A stretch of 64,000 bases of DNA from Meconema thalassinum (GCA_946902985.2 OX336388.2:228244467-228308466); one strand, 5' to 3'; shown: positions 21,647 through 31,895, numbered from the stretch's first letter. Translations and numbers: made by a program. The notes: generated from the sequence alone by a model not told the origin.

Positions 21647-21795
21647 TTTGTAATCGTCTCTGTCTGTTTGTATAATTCTATTGTCAGTCTATTTATCTAT
21701 ATTCCCTCTTTCTGAATTGGCCCGTAAATCTTTCTCAGTATTTTTCTCTCTTGTCTTTCTAGTTCCTTGGTTTTCGTTCTTCCTTTGATTATTAT
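21647..21795 (-). pseudogene. LINE-b remnant, continuation beyond the hAT element
   Basis: Pyrimidine-rich on the plus strand with LINE-b-like segments (tctttctagttccttgg). It ends in an ATT microsatellite at about 21787-21812. It is assigned mainly from its position after the hAT insertion. Confidence 0.45.
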
Positions 21796-21813
21796 TATTA
21801 TTATTATTGTATT

Positions 21814-22135
21814 GTATGTCTACCCCTGATTATTTCCATTCCCAATGGGATCGGGGATGAGATGCGATGAAATCCTATGTGGAGGATGATTTTGCGGATG
21901 GATGCCCTTCCTGACACCAACCTCATGAGAGGAGTTAATGAGAGATGAAATGAGTGAAGGTGAATGAAACTAGGCAAGGATGTGGAAGGAAGCTGCCGTG
22001 GCCTGTCAGAAGGTACCGTCCCACCATTTAAATGAAATTGGAAATGAGAAACCATGGAAATTCATTTCAAGGACGACTGACGCTGAGGCTCGAACTCACA
22101 TCTACCGAGTTTGCAGGTAGCTTAGCTCCATCCGT
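21814..22135 (-). repeat. SINE-3 copy
   Basis: The reverse complement matches 55665-56015. It shares a gtctacccc tail at 21818, ggatgcccttcctgac, ctcatgagaggagttaatga, ggtaccgtccca and the inverted box B (ggctcgaactcac, about 22089). The tRNA-like head is degraded near 22110-22135. Confidence 0.8.
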
Positions 22136-22439
22136 AGTTGTATCTGCTAATGAAGTGTGTTCAGCTCCAAGACTCCATCCTTGTGAAGGTAGAGGAATGA
22201 TCCCTCGTGGGTGAAGCTGACCAGACGTGACGTGGGAAAAGGCTGAGGTAAAGAAGAAGACACCCAAGTTCACGGGGTTAAATGACCACGATGTCCAAGC
22301 CTCTGTTATGAAACAACAATACAATTGAGACTCAGATGAGGAAAAGGCTATTCATTTGGCTAGTTTGAGAAAGAATCGAATTCATGGTTAAATGCCATCC
22401 CATCGAGAACAATAGGGACTTTACTGGACAACAATAGTT
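22136..22439. other. Degraded repeat sequence, mostly unassigned
   Basis: Contains a diverged segment (cacccaagttcacggggtta, about 22261) resembling the short repeats at 30165-30250 and 41340-41465 in opposite orientation. Nothing else is recognised. Confidence 0.4.
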
Positions 22440-23040
22440 TAGGATCTCGATGTCTGTCCGCCTTGGATCAACGCTTTGTAAACCTCATACTTGTGTCTGT
22501 GGTGAGGTCGTTCCGCACATGGTACACACGGTCTCTCTTGTAAAAGGAGTGCTGGCCGACATTCTCGTCATTTCTCGATAAATGAAACGCTTCGGAGGGT
22601 TTTCGCTACTGCATAATTCCCGTCAATTCTTGAACCATATGGAATTTGCAGAGACGACGGTTTCCGCCCTGATGGGATGACCATAATTCCGTGGTCGAAT
22701 GGCAAATGCCTAGTCTGGGATGCAACGTGCTCAGATATGTTGGTTCCTTCCTATATCTCATCATCGTCAAAAGAAGCAGGATCTGTACCTGAGATCGCCA
22801 TCACTCGGAAGCACAGCAAATATAGGAAGATCATGGAGGACTATATTTTTGTGGCCTTAGCTGTGGAGACAATGGGTCCTTGGAGTGAGGACGCAATAAA
22901 TCTAGTAAACAAGCTAGGAAGAGTAATAGGTTGAGTCTCTGGTGATCCTCGTTCCAAAACCTATTTGATGAAGAGAATCGGCATAGCGATTCAAAAGGGT
23001 AACGCGGCCTGTGTTATGGGAACTATTCCACATACCACTT
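22440..23040 (+). pseudogene. Retroelement polyprotein C-terminal fragment (nuclease-like domain)
   Basis: Frame-shifted pieces read GTHGLSCKRSAGRHSRHFSI, LEPYGICRDDG, then RPDGMTIIPWSNGKCLVWDA in the main frame (from 22668). YRKIMEDYIFVALAVETMG and [13 protein letters not shown] follow. This pattern follows the reverse transcriptase in a group of invertebrate retroelements. RPDG...WDATCSD resembles a PD-(D/E)xK-type nuclease layout. I infer a non-LTR-like element but cannot name the clade. Stops and at least two frame changes make it inactive. Confidence 0.7.
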
Positions 23041-23149
23041 CAATGGACGAAATATTTTATTTGTTACAGTTAATTTAATACGGATGTTTTATATCAAGAG
23101 TGTATTGAACTGGCTGATTAATGTAAAATGTGCCTGTTTGTGTAGCTGT

Positions 23150-23655
23150 AGAAATATAGTACATTATGCAACGAGCCTATAATGGCTATAATTAAAACAC
23201 GAGTATATTTATAAAACGAGCGTATGCGAGTTTTATAATTTCCATACGAGTGTCTTAATTACCATTATAGGCGAGTTGCATACGACTGTTTATGTTCAAC
23301 GATAATTATTATAACTATTTTATGTTCGAAGATAAATATTCATAAATATCTGTCGAGATTTCGCCAGTTTTATGTATTGAACAGAGCGCATGAGACGTAG
23401 AGAATGCCTTGTATTTGACCATGGCCTTCTCGATTACCCCACTATGACACTAGGCAACGCAGTTCAGAAGGCCTTGAAACTCCACGCAGGTGCGATGCTA
23501 ACCTTATCTAATTGGTCAAACAACTGTTTCTTGAGCTGTGATTGGTGGGAGAAACTGTTTCATAATGAAAAAATAGTGTTATAATGACCATCATTATGAT
23601 ACAGTTTTCTAACACATAATAGTCAGGGTCGAACATAACAATTATTATAGTACAA
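23150..23655 (+). repeat. Foldback repeat FB, copy 2
   Basis: It begins with tgcaacgagcctataatggc and, after about 65-80 bp, its inverse (ccattataggcgagttgca), so the left part folds back. Then comes a right part with tatctgtcgagatttcgcca, gtatttgaccatgg and a terminal gtcagggtcgaacataa. It is about 480 bp and repeated at 27797-29043 (interrupted), 29044-29512 and, inverted, 12353-12501. No coding sequence is visible. Confidence 0.8.
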
Positions 23656-25165
23656 TTGAGACATAACCCCACCTTGTCAGTAAGTAAGACAGTACTTACT
23701 CTATCACACGTCAAAGTTTCTCCATCGTGTATACTGCACTTACGTGAAACCACAGGATTAGAAGTTAAACTTAGGGGGATTAAAATAAGATCTTATTCTA
23801 CGTCTCTAGAATGTTTAAGTACTAATCTTTATTATACGTAGTATTCTAAAAGTTAGTTTAGTTTTAAGAAGTAAACACTAATATTATAAGTAAGAACACA
23901 TTAGAAAGGGGAACGGTTGTGGGGAAAAGGCGAAGAGTCATATCTTCTGTTATCTTTGCTGTATTAAGTAACCAACTTACTTGGTCTTTGCTCTCATTCC
24001 AGTGAGTTTCACATGCATATATTTACTCTGTGTGTGTGTGAGAGACAGAATACGTCATAACTAGTTAGATATCTTTATATATGTACACAATTTTAATGAT
24101 GCTTCGTTGTTTGTGTGTGTGTGTGTGTAATTCCCTATCTTTCTCCGGTCTGTCTGTGTGATAATGAGAAGTAGAGGTGGATGCCATTTCATTTCTCTCC
24201 GTCTCTCTCTCTCTGTTCTTTTGTATACACATATATAAAATAATAAACACAAGGGAAAGAGAATGAAGACATGAAGACCACTTTGTCAACTTCATTTATT
24301 TCATATAATTCCTTATGAGATCGCCAGAGGGCAGAACGGTTTAATTTTTTTTCTGTGCTACTGTTCTTCTAAAAAAAAACAAAAAAAAAACAATATCGTT
24401 AGCAACACATAACTTCAAAATGGTGATACACAGGTATGATGATAATATAAAAGGGACAGTATTTAATTGTAAGTTTTAATTTTTTTAGAAAGACTTATAT
24501 AAAAAAAGCAATGTGTCTGAAGTCACCAGGGAATAATTCTGTAAAATGTAGATTTTAAAAAATGAAAAAGAAAGGTCGTAACAAACAGAAGTTAAATTCA
24601 GTGAAATTATAGACATGCCTTGAGGTGTATATAGATCACAAGAATAATAACTAAATGCTTTAAGCTTTGTACAATTTCTTTTATCGTCCTCTGTTGTTAT
24701 CCTGTGCTTCCCCTTCATTTGTCTTGGTACCATAATCCACCTCGAATGTTTCTAGTGTTCTTTTTATTACAAAAATATCCGAGGTCATAACATCATTAAT
24801 TTTGAATCCTTTGATAAACCTCTTTAACATGTTCACGACAAAGAATTGTTCTTTTAAATATATATATAATAATAATAACTGTTGTTTATTTCTAATGAGG
24901 GTCTGTCTGGGGATGTCGGTTAAAAGAACACAAAAGCTAACTGACCTAAGAGTAATTATATTCAAGATTAAAAAGGAAAATACGGTTATGTTTAATCTAC
25001 CTGCTCTCTGTCCTCAAACTGCTGATGACTGAACTCTAGTAATTATTATGGGTACTTCCTCGTGTCTGTTGCCTGGACGTATTCCTGCTGGGATAGACAT
25101 CGCTCTTTACTGCTGGGGAAATGAAGATCTCCATCCCTTTATAGGTTAATGGTCTCTAAATGAAG
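23656..25165. other. No gene seen; short simple repeats
   Basis: About 1.5 kb, AT-rich, with a GT microsatellite (about 24111-24129), a CT tract (about 24199-24216) and short A and T runs. Short open frames on the minus strand (for example 24681-24965) have biased composition and no recognisable domain. Confidence 0.45.
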
Positions 25166-25330
25166 ATGATGATGATAATTGTTGTTTTGAGGGGCCTAAC
25201 ATGTAGATTATCGGCCCCTAATTGTTTGGGTGGTCGTGAAGATGATAATGAAATGTAAACTATAACTAAAACTAACTACTAACTCCTACTTAATACTTAT
25301 TGAGGCCCTTTTCTAGTTGGATTTTACTCT
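25166..25330 (-). repeat. GR repeat, 3' end fragment
   Basis: It reads gatgatgatgataattgttg, then ggggcctaacatgtagatta and tcggcccctaat. It matches the GR ends at 52484 and, inverted, 47560-47650. The terminal trinucleotide run is typical of a target-primed retroposon tail. Confidence 0.75.
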
Positions 25331-25583
25331 CTTTTAATATCTCGCTAATTGTTCCTTTTTAATTTTCTTTTTCGCAGTTTAACTACAATATCTCCAACTC
25401 AGGCTTATTATATTGGCCCATTCTCCCCACTTGTTATTTGAAAGGTAACCTATCAACCCTCCAGCAGGCGCGCCTAAAAATTATACATGACTCTATACCC
25501 CACACCTTAACATCACATCTAATCATATAATAATGGTAAATATCTCATTTTTACCGGATGTTATTTGTTCACATCAGTAATAA

Positions 25584-25853
25584 TTACAATTTTACCATAT
25601 TATACACTGTAGCAAAGTGAAAATGCAAAAATAAAATATATTTGCACGCTTCATGTTCTTCATCTGATTCCGCGCTGTCCAAGTCGTCTTTTTCTGGCTG
25701 TCCATGGAGTAATTTGGCTATTTTCTCAGGTGCCAAAATCCTAAATAAACGGAAATATATTGTAGTTGAAGAAATAGTAGTAATTTCAGTGTTTTAAACA
25801 CTACCGTGCTTGAAAATATCAATAAACTAATGTAGTCGAAATACTTACTCCAT
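25584..25853 (-). CDS. Candidate spliced 5' coding end (two exons), or piggyBac-like remnant
   Basis: On the minus strand ATGGA at 25853-25849 is followed by a strong donor (gtaagtatt). A 108-bp intron (25848-25741) ends in a pyrimidine-rich acceptor (tttccgtttatttag). Joined across it, the frame starts MEILAPEKIAKLLHG, continues with an acidic DDLDSAESDEE, and stops at 25584 (53 residues if not spliced again). The product is not recognised. An acidic N-terminus like this occurs in piggyBac-type transposases. Weak CCCT ends next to TCAA (25453) and TTAA (26033) would fit a 576-bp piggyBac-like remnant. Confidence 0.35.
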
Positions 25854-26220
25854 CGCGCGCGTGGGGTACATTGTAGCCCGCTTGTGACACGTTCCGAATT
25901 GAAGCAACAATAGAGCCGTTCAGAGACTCCAACTATCACATTCAACAACTAAGGTCACACTGCAAGAATAGCAGACCAGCAACCAGCTTTAGAGAGGCTA
26001 TATTGTTGCCAAGTTGAAAAACATTATCAGGGTTAATGGTAAATCTGAACAAAGGCTGCCAAGGGGTTTTTGAAATGTGATACTTCAAACAATAACATAC
26101 GTTTTTGAGATTTTATAACCCTCAAGGATATAATTGACCACAATTTGGATACAAATGAAGTATTTTTGGTGATTACTACTTCAAGAAGAGACAGTGAATT
26201 TTAGACGTAACTTTTTATAG
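25854..26220. other. Unassigned sequence, possible 5' flank of the candidate at 25853
   Basis: Contains gcgcgc next to the candidate start codon and a minus-strand ttaaccctgataatg at about 26036. No other feature is recognised. Confidence 0.3.
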
Positions 26221-26545
26221 ACTATTTAATGAAGCGAGACAAGTTTTCCTTGTTCTTCAGTGTTTTTTAATGTTTTTAATTCTGTGTTTTAATTCGGTTT
26301 TTAAGTGTACCGATATATGGTGTTTTTATATTATGGCCCTAGGTCTCGCGCACCATTCATTTCATTCTCATTCTCATCTCATCTCTCTCTATTTTAATAT
26401 GTTTTCGTGTAATGGAGCAATTGTCATGAATGTTGGCCTGTCACTTTGTAGGCTGATGAAGGGATCATCTGATGTTGGATCTCGAAACATGTACTTGTAG
26501 AATACGTCATCTATGATTACATTTCAATAAAAGTTGGTATTGACT
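26221..26545 (+). repeat. Possible LINE 3' UTR fragment
   Basis: The segment ctgatgaagggatcatctga followed by tggatctcgaaacatgt and a late aataaa resembles LINE 3' ends seen in arthropods. There is no coding sequence and no second copy in the window. Confidence 0.3.
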
Positions 26546-26559
26546 GGGCGGATCTAGAA

Positions 26560-27215
26560 TTAAATGATAATTATTTCTCTATTCATATACTAACTACTAA
26601 CTTGTATACCAGGAGAAATGGAAACTAAATGAGAATAAGGCAAATAAAGGATTGGCGGAAAAGAAATAACATTAACCCTCGAAGAATGCGGATTGAGGGA
26701 CTTGGAAGGAAGGAAAGCCATGAAAGACAGATAGGAAAGTGAAAGAGGAGAGGGCCCGCCCCAAAGTCAGTGGAAAAAGGGGGGAAACCGGACCCAACTC
26801 AGGAATACATAGAGGTTGCCACGTCCCGAACTCACAAGCCGTGAGCCCTTGAGGGTGTAGCACTATCCAGGGTGCACCAGAAGTGGTGGGGCTACATACA
26901 CCCTGCCTCCTGGAGGGCCTTGAGCAGAAGGCAGGAGATAGGAAGAGAACAGAACAGGTCTGACCCCTCGAAGAATGAGAAAAGATGAGACAAAGGCCAA
27001 TTAGGGCGGGAAAGTGAAAGACTCCCTAGGCCTCGAATACCCCAATACCGTCGGTGTCGGAAAAGAACAAGAGTTGACCGAGGTTGGTCGATAGGAACGA
27101 TAACAGAGAGGAGCCCGGCACAAGTAACTGGAAGTAATGCCAAACTCAGCTAGGATTCCGTGGTCGCCAACCCACGTCCCAATAGTCGTGAGCCCCTGGG
27201 GGATGTCTCTAAATT
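26560..27215 (-). repeat. GR repeat, nearly full copy lacking its 3' tail
   Basis: Matches 52560-53195 in the same orientation and 46886-47520 inverted. Shared markers are cctcgaagaatgcggattga, ggtgcaccagaagtggtggg, agacaaaggccaatta and cccacgtccc. It contains two related blocks (gtgagcccttgagggtg and gtgagcccctgggggatg), an internal duplication about 340 bp apart. The class is unclear; the tail of other copies suggests a retroposon. Confidence 0.78.
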
Positions 27216-27237
27216 GATCACCTATTATATGGGCAAA

Positions 27238-27560
27238 TGCTGGCCCCGTTGTGTTGGGGTAGTGCGCCTGCCTCTCACCCGGACGCCCCGGGTTCGATTC
27301 CCTGCTCCGTCAGGGATTTTAGAAACAGACGTGAGGGCTGGAACGGGGTGCACTCAGCCTCGTGAGGACAATTGAGTAGCTGTCTGACAGTGAGGCAGCG
27401 CCCCGATCACGAAAACCAAGATTAACGACCAAGGGCACCCGATGGGCTGATCACGCGTCACCCCAATATCTGCAGGCCAAATGGCTGGGCAGCGGTCGCT
27501 TGGTATGCCAAGGCCCTTCACGGGCTGTAGTGCCAGGGTAATATGGGCCAATTATACTGC
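27238..27560 (+). repeat. SINE-5, tRNA-headed
   Basis: The head has gttggggtagtgcgcctgcc (box A region) and cgggttcgattccctgc (box B). It continues through gtgcactcagcctcgtgagg and caggccaaatggctgg. A partial related block lies inverted at about 30680-30745 (cctcacgaggctgagtatac). The end near 27560 is approximate. Confidence 0.7.
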
Positions 27561-27796
27561 ATTATCAAAGATGCAGATGGTTGAATCATTCATCCATATA
27601 TCAACGAAATTCGTTTTGGAAGTGGTAATATTTCTGAAGAGCAAATATGATTTTATCTCCTTGGACTAAAGTGCTTGATAATTGTTTTAATAAAAACAAT
27701 TAAAATTGAAAAGTAAAGAATAAAATGTGATAATAAACATTTAAATTAGAAACAAATATGCTTGTAAAATTAAAAATAAATGAGCTTATAAAATTC
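27561..27796. other. AT-rich spacer
   Basis: No feature is recognised. It lies between SINE-5 and the 5'-truncated FB copy. Confidence 0.4.
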
Positions 27797-28181
27797 AACG
27801 AGTGTCTTAATTACCATTATAGGCGAGTTGCATACGACTGTTTATGTTCGACGATAATTATTATAAATATTTTATGTTCGAACATAAATAATCACAAATA
27901 TCTGTCGAGATTTCGCCAGTTTTATGTACTTAACAGAGCGCATGGGACGCACAGAATTCCTTGTATTTGACCATGGCTTCCTCGATTACCCTACTGTGAC
28001 ACTAGGCCAGGCAGTGAAATTTAAAATAGGGGGCCATGCATGTGAGCGCAGGTGCGAAGCTCTCCTCACCTAATTGGTCACACAACTGTTTCTTGAGCTC
28101 TGATTGGAGGGAGAAACTGTATCATAATGAAAACTTGTACTATAATGAGCCTCATTTTAGTACAGTTTCCTGACATATATA

Positions 28182-29009
28182 AGGTGCGTTCAAAAAGTAA
28201 CGAGCCGGAGGCTGGAATGCGCAAACCAGTGAAGACTTCGGCTAATCGTGGCGTGTGTAACGAGGTGTGGTTCCGACCAGAGCGTGGAAGGTCGCAGCCC
28301 GTCGCTAGAGGGCACGCGTGCACGTCACGTGACGATACAAAGCGAGCAGCAGCATGCATCAATCATCCAACGCTGCCAGTCGCATTGCAAACAGTGATAT
28401 GGAGGCGTCAAACGAAGATCAAAGAGGTGTTGTTCGGGTTCTGACAGCGGAAGGAGTAGGTGGAACGGACATTCATCGCCGAATGTCACAAGTGTACGGC
28501 GAACACTGCATGTCCCTTGCAAGGTTCAAGGCGTGGCACAAACGCTTCAGGGAAGGACGGGTGTCGTCAGCCGATGATGCCCGGTCTGGGGCACCCCCCT
28601 GCATTACCGATGACAACGTCCAGCTGGTTGATGCACTCATTACCCAGGACCGCGTAGTGACAGTGAACGCCATAGCCGCCGTGGTCGGATTGAGCGTCGG
28701 AAGTGTGCACACCATCATGAAGGAACGACTGCACTTGCGGAAAGTGTGTGCCCAATGGGTACCCCACAGTCTTCAACGACACCAGGAAGCATGTTGAATG
28801 GCCTACTGTCTTGGTCTTGGTTGGACGATTGATGCATGCTGCTGCTGGCTTTGTATCGTCATGTGACGTGCACGCATGCCCTCTGGCGACGGGCTGTGAC
28901 CTTCCGCGCTCTGGTCGGAACCACACCTCGTTACACACGCCACGATTAGCCGATGTCGTCACCGGTTTGCGCATTACAGCCTTTGGCTCGTTACTTTTTG
29001 AACGCACCT
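28182..29009 (+). mobile_element. mariner-like element with 190-bp inverted repeats, internally deleted
   Basis: The ends AGGTGCGTTCAAAAAGTAAC are flanked by TA at 28180-28181 and 29010-29011. The terminal inverted repeats run from 28182 to 28371 and from 29009 back to 28820, about 190 bp each at roughly nine bases in ten by eye. The 828-bp element keeps only the 5' part of a transposase gene. This is far shorter than the roughly 1.3 kb of complete mariners. Confidence 0.93.
28399..28797 (+). pseudogene. mariner transposase, N-terminal DNA-binding part
   Basis: From the methionine at 28399 (MEASNEDQRGVVRVLTAEG) the frame gives about 130 residues. They include the two helix-turn-helix regions of mariner transposases: FKAWHKRFREGR, SGAPPCITDDN, then VNAIAAVVGLSVGSVHTIM. 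The catalytic DDD domain (usually more than 150 further residues) is missing because of an internal deletion before the right inverted repeat. An upstream in-frame methionine at 28354 lies inside the inverted repeat and is less likely. It is inactive for transposition, though a truncated DNA-binding protein could in principle be made. Confidence 0.88.
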
Positions 29010-29043
29010 TATAATATTTACATTTCGCCAGAGTCGAACATAA

Positions 29044-29512
29044 TAGTACATTATGCAACGAGCCTATAATGGCAATAATTAACGCGAGTTTTATAATTTC
29101 CATACGAGTGTCTTAATTACCATTATAGGCGAGTTGCATACGACTGTTTATGTTCGACGATAATTATTATAACTATTTTATATTCGAACTTAAATATTCA
29201 TAAATATCTGTCGAGATTTCACCAGTTTTATGTACTGAACAGAGCGCATGGGACGCAGAGAATGCCTTGTATTTGACCATGGCCTCTTCGATTATCCTAC
29301 TATGACACTAGGCCAGGCAGTGAAATTTAAATTATAAGGCCTTGGAACTCAGTGCAGGTGCGTTGCTATCCTCACCTGATTGGTCAAACAACAGTTTCTT
29401 GAGCTCTGATTGGAGGGAGAAACTGTTTCATAATGAAAAATAGTGTTATAATGAGCCTCATTATCATACAGTTTTCTGACATATAATAGTCAGGGTCGAA
29501 CATAAAAATAAA
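29044..29512 (+). repeat. Foldback repeat FB, copy 4
   Basis: It starts agtacattatgcaacgagcc with a compact foldback (29052-29135) and ends gtcagggtcgaacataa. It is the uninterrupted counterpart of copy 3 and provides the empty mariner target site near 29480. Confidence 0.8.
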
Positions 29513-29669
29513 TATGAACATTAAAATGTAAACGAAAACAAAACAAAATAAAATTAAAATTAGTCTAAAATATTTGAAATTAGTTTAAATAAATACAAAT
29601 AGTGTACCTGTAAGAATAATCTGCCCAATAAAGGGTTAACATTACCTTGTCCCTATGTTGCTGTTGTTT

Positions 29670-30090
29670 GAGTGTTAAATATTTGACTGGTCTGATGCAG
29701 CCCTCCATGCCTCCCTGTCCTGAGCTAATCGTTTCATTTCTACATAGCTTCCAGACCTTACATCCAAGACCTTGGTCTACCGCTACAGTTCTTATCCTCT
29801 ATTCTTCCTTCCATAACTAAGTTTCCTATTCTGGGGTATCTTAGAATGTATCCTACCAACCCATCTCTTTTCTTCATTAGCAGTCGCTAGAAGTATGTCT
29901 CCTCTCCCACTCGTCTTAATACCACTTCATTTTGTTACTCTATCTACCCGTCTGATCTTCATCATTCTCCTGTAACACCACATTTCAAACGATTCTATTC
30001 ATATCTGTTCTGCTGCACCAACAGCCCAAGTTTCACTTCCATAGCGCGCCACACTCCAGACACATGCTTTCAGAAATGACTTTCTAACAG
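29670..30090 (-). pseudogene. LINE-a 3' end, inverted truncated copy
   Basis: The reverse complement has the LINE-a pattern (yrrmmkirwvdrv region, guggaagt-type ALYGSETW equivalent) with scattered stops. Its tail end is ttgactggtctgatgcagcc inverted near 29685-29705. The frame is broken throughout. Confidence 0.8.
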
Positions 30091-30164
30091 CAGGTTAAAA
30101 ATCCCCTTCGCGGTAAAATTCTGGTAGCGTGGTTTCTCTAAATGACACAATAGTTAAGTTGTAG

Positions 30165-30250
30165 TAATTTACATTGAGGGGTTTGAACATCGTGACCATA
30201 CAGCCCCATGTACTTGGTTGTGTATAGACTTTGTATGATAACCTGTGTTA
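30165..30250 (-). repeat. Diverged short repeat related to 41340-41465
   Basis: Contains gaggggtttgaacatcgtga, cagccccatgtacttgg and a tgtatagactttg stretch. The same order is seen at 41355-41440 and, inverted, at about 22261-22310. It resembles the SINE-1 tail in layout but is distinct. Confidence 0.5.
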
Positions 30251-30254
30251 TGGT

Positions 30255-30520
30255 TATGTCTGAGCAGGTCTTTCTAGTCGACGCCCGTGGGTCACCTGCG
30301 CGTCTTGATGAGAGATGGAATGGATGAAGATGACTGAAACTGGGCAAGGATGCGGAAGGAAGCGGCCACGGCCTATCAGACGGTACCGTTCCAGCATTTG
30401 CCTCGTGTTGAAAATGGGGAAACCACGGAAAACCATTTCAAGGACGGCCGACGGTGAGGCTTGAACCCACGCGTCTACCCAAGCCCTAACGATGCGCTTT
30501 TGCTAGCGTAGCCATTGCTA
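30255..30520 (-). repeat. SINE-3 copy, 3'-truncated
   Basis: The reverse complement carries box B (gggttcaagcc near 30456-30470), ttccccattttcaacac, ggtaccgtctgataggcc and the cattccatctctcatcaag part of SINE-3. The head extends to about 30520 (gctagcaaaagcgcatcg). Confidence 0.78.
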
Positions 30521-30544
30521 TCGGTATGTCTGTAATAAAGTGTA

Positions 30545-30675
30545 TATTTATAATGCAAGTGACGAAGAGGCGGCCGTGGTCTTAAGTTAGGAAGGAACCA
30601 TCCCGGCATTTGCCTGAAGTGGAAGTGGGTACCCAGATAGAGCCACTTTGAGGATGGCTGAGGGGGTAGTCAAAC
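30545..30675 (-). repeat. SINE-3-related fragment
   Basis: The gcggccgtggtcttaagtta and cccggcatttgcctga blocks resemble the SINE-3 body. A related block lies inverted at about 42655-42720. The relationship is diverged. Confidence 0.45.
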
Positions 30676-30749
30676 TCACCCCTACTCAGCTTGTCCTCAC
30701 GAGGCTGAGTATACCCCGTACCCACCTCCAGACCAGAATTATATTTTTC

Positions 30750-30955
30750 ATCTGGCTGTGTGGCTCAGCGGTAACGTTCTTGCCTGCTATTCCCAAGGCT
30801 GTAGAATCGAATCCTGGCTTAGTCAGATGTCATTTAAGGGCACGCAAAAGCAAGGGAGCCGTGTCAGTAGATTTAGTGGCACGTTAGAGATCCCCTACGG
30901 GGCAAATTCTGGCACCCCGGCGTCTCTATTGGCTTCAGCAGTAACGTAAAACTAA
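30750..30955 (+). repeat. SINE-6, tRNA-headed
   Basis: The head has tgtggctcagcggtaacg (box A) and agaatcgaatcctggc (box B). The body includes cgtgtcagtagatttagtgg and agatcccctacgggg. A truncated inverted relative lies at 42415-42545 (ggggatctttaatgtgccag). Confidence 0.75.
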
Positions 30956-30989
30956 CAAGTCAGAAAATATAAATAAACATAAAAATAAT

Positions 30990-31085
30990 TATATTTCTTG
31001 GCAGAACCAGTAATCAAACCCAAACCTCAGGGGTGACAGTCAAGAATTCTATCCATAGTGCCATGAGCCAATCCGCAATAGTTAA
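30990..31085 (-). repeat. SINE-8, short tRNA-headed
   Basis: On the minus strand ttggctcatggcactatgga is a box A-like start, and gggtttgattactgg is box B. The ctgccaagaaatataatt end resembles 42297-42410. Confidence 0.6.
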
Positions 31086-31106
31086 AGGAAACGTAAAACC
31101 GTTTCA

Positions 31107-31111
<5 letters not shown>

Positions 31112-31137
<26 letters not shown>

Positions 31138-31140
31138 AAT
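31112..31140. repeat. ATT microsatellite
   Basis: A run of about nine ATT units followed by aataatatg. Confidence 0.85.
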
Positions 31141-31159
31141 ATGTATAACTGTAATATTT

Positions 31160-31895
31160 AGGTCTTGAAGAAAGGATTCATGATGAAAATTTATAAATAT
31201 AAAACAAAAATAATTAAATTCAGCCGAATGAAACCAGAAACCCACTTTGGACGTCGTATTGGCAGATGAAAAGCTCAAGGAAGTAGGAGACTTTTGTTAC
31301 ATAGGAAACAAAATAACCAGTGATGGACAAAGCAAAGATGATATAAAATGTAGGTTGGCTTAGGCAAGAAAAGCATTTCCACAGAAAGGGAATCTGTTGA
31401 CTTCGAATATAGATTTACGTATTAGGAAGTCATGTTTGAAAGCCATAGACTGGAGCGTGGCGCTCTATGGAAGTGAAACTTGGACTGGAGGCGCTGCAAA
31501 AGAAGAGGAGAATTGAAGCGTTCGAAATGTGGTGTTACAGGAGAATGATGAAGATCAGATGGGTAGATAGGGTTACAAATGAAGTGGTATTAAGACGAGT
31601 GGGAGAGGAGAGATGTTTCTGGTGACTGCTAATGAAGAGAAGAGATAGGTTGGTAGGACACATACTAAGACACCCAGGAATAGCAAGGTTAGTTATGGAA
31701 GGAAGGGTCGAGGACAAGAACTGTAGGGGTAGACCAAGGTTAGAATATGTTAAACAGATTGCTTCGGCTGTAGGGTGTGATAGCTATGTAGAGATGAAAC
31801 GATTAGCTCAGGTCAGGGAAGCATGGAGAGCTACATCAAAACATTCGAAACACTAAAGACTCAAACAACAACAATAACAACAACAATATTTTGAA
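31160..31895 (+). pseudogene. LINE-a 3' end, truncated copy
   Basis: It extends further 5' than the copy at 12953. It has a broken reverse transcriptase end: a first part to about 31500 with stops, then RRDRLVGHILRHPGIARLV in frame at 31632-31856. RGRPRLEYVKQIAS and the end YVEMKRLAQVREAWRAT follow. The tail (cactaaagactcaaacaaca plus CAA units) marks the 3' end of the LINE. Confidence 0.85.

Larger units (their letters stand above)
27797..29043 (+). repeat. Foldback repeat FB, copy 3, interrupted by a mariner
   Basis: The left part (27797-28179) starts inside the foldback stem (cgagtgtcttaattaccatt) and runs to ctgacatat. The right part resumes at 29012 and ends in gagtcgaacataata. The mariner at 28182-29009 interrupts it at a TA. 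Copies 2 and 4 show the uninterrupted sequence (acatataatagtcag). Copy 4 follows directly in the same orientation, making a tandem pair. Confidence 0.8.

Noticed and set aside
30165..30250. Extra SINE-1 tail
   Set aside because: Shares only the cagcccc-gtacttgg layout and differs in the rest. It groups better with 41340-41465.
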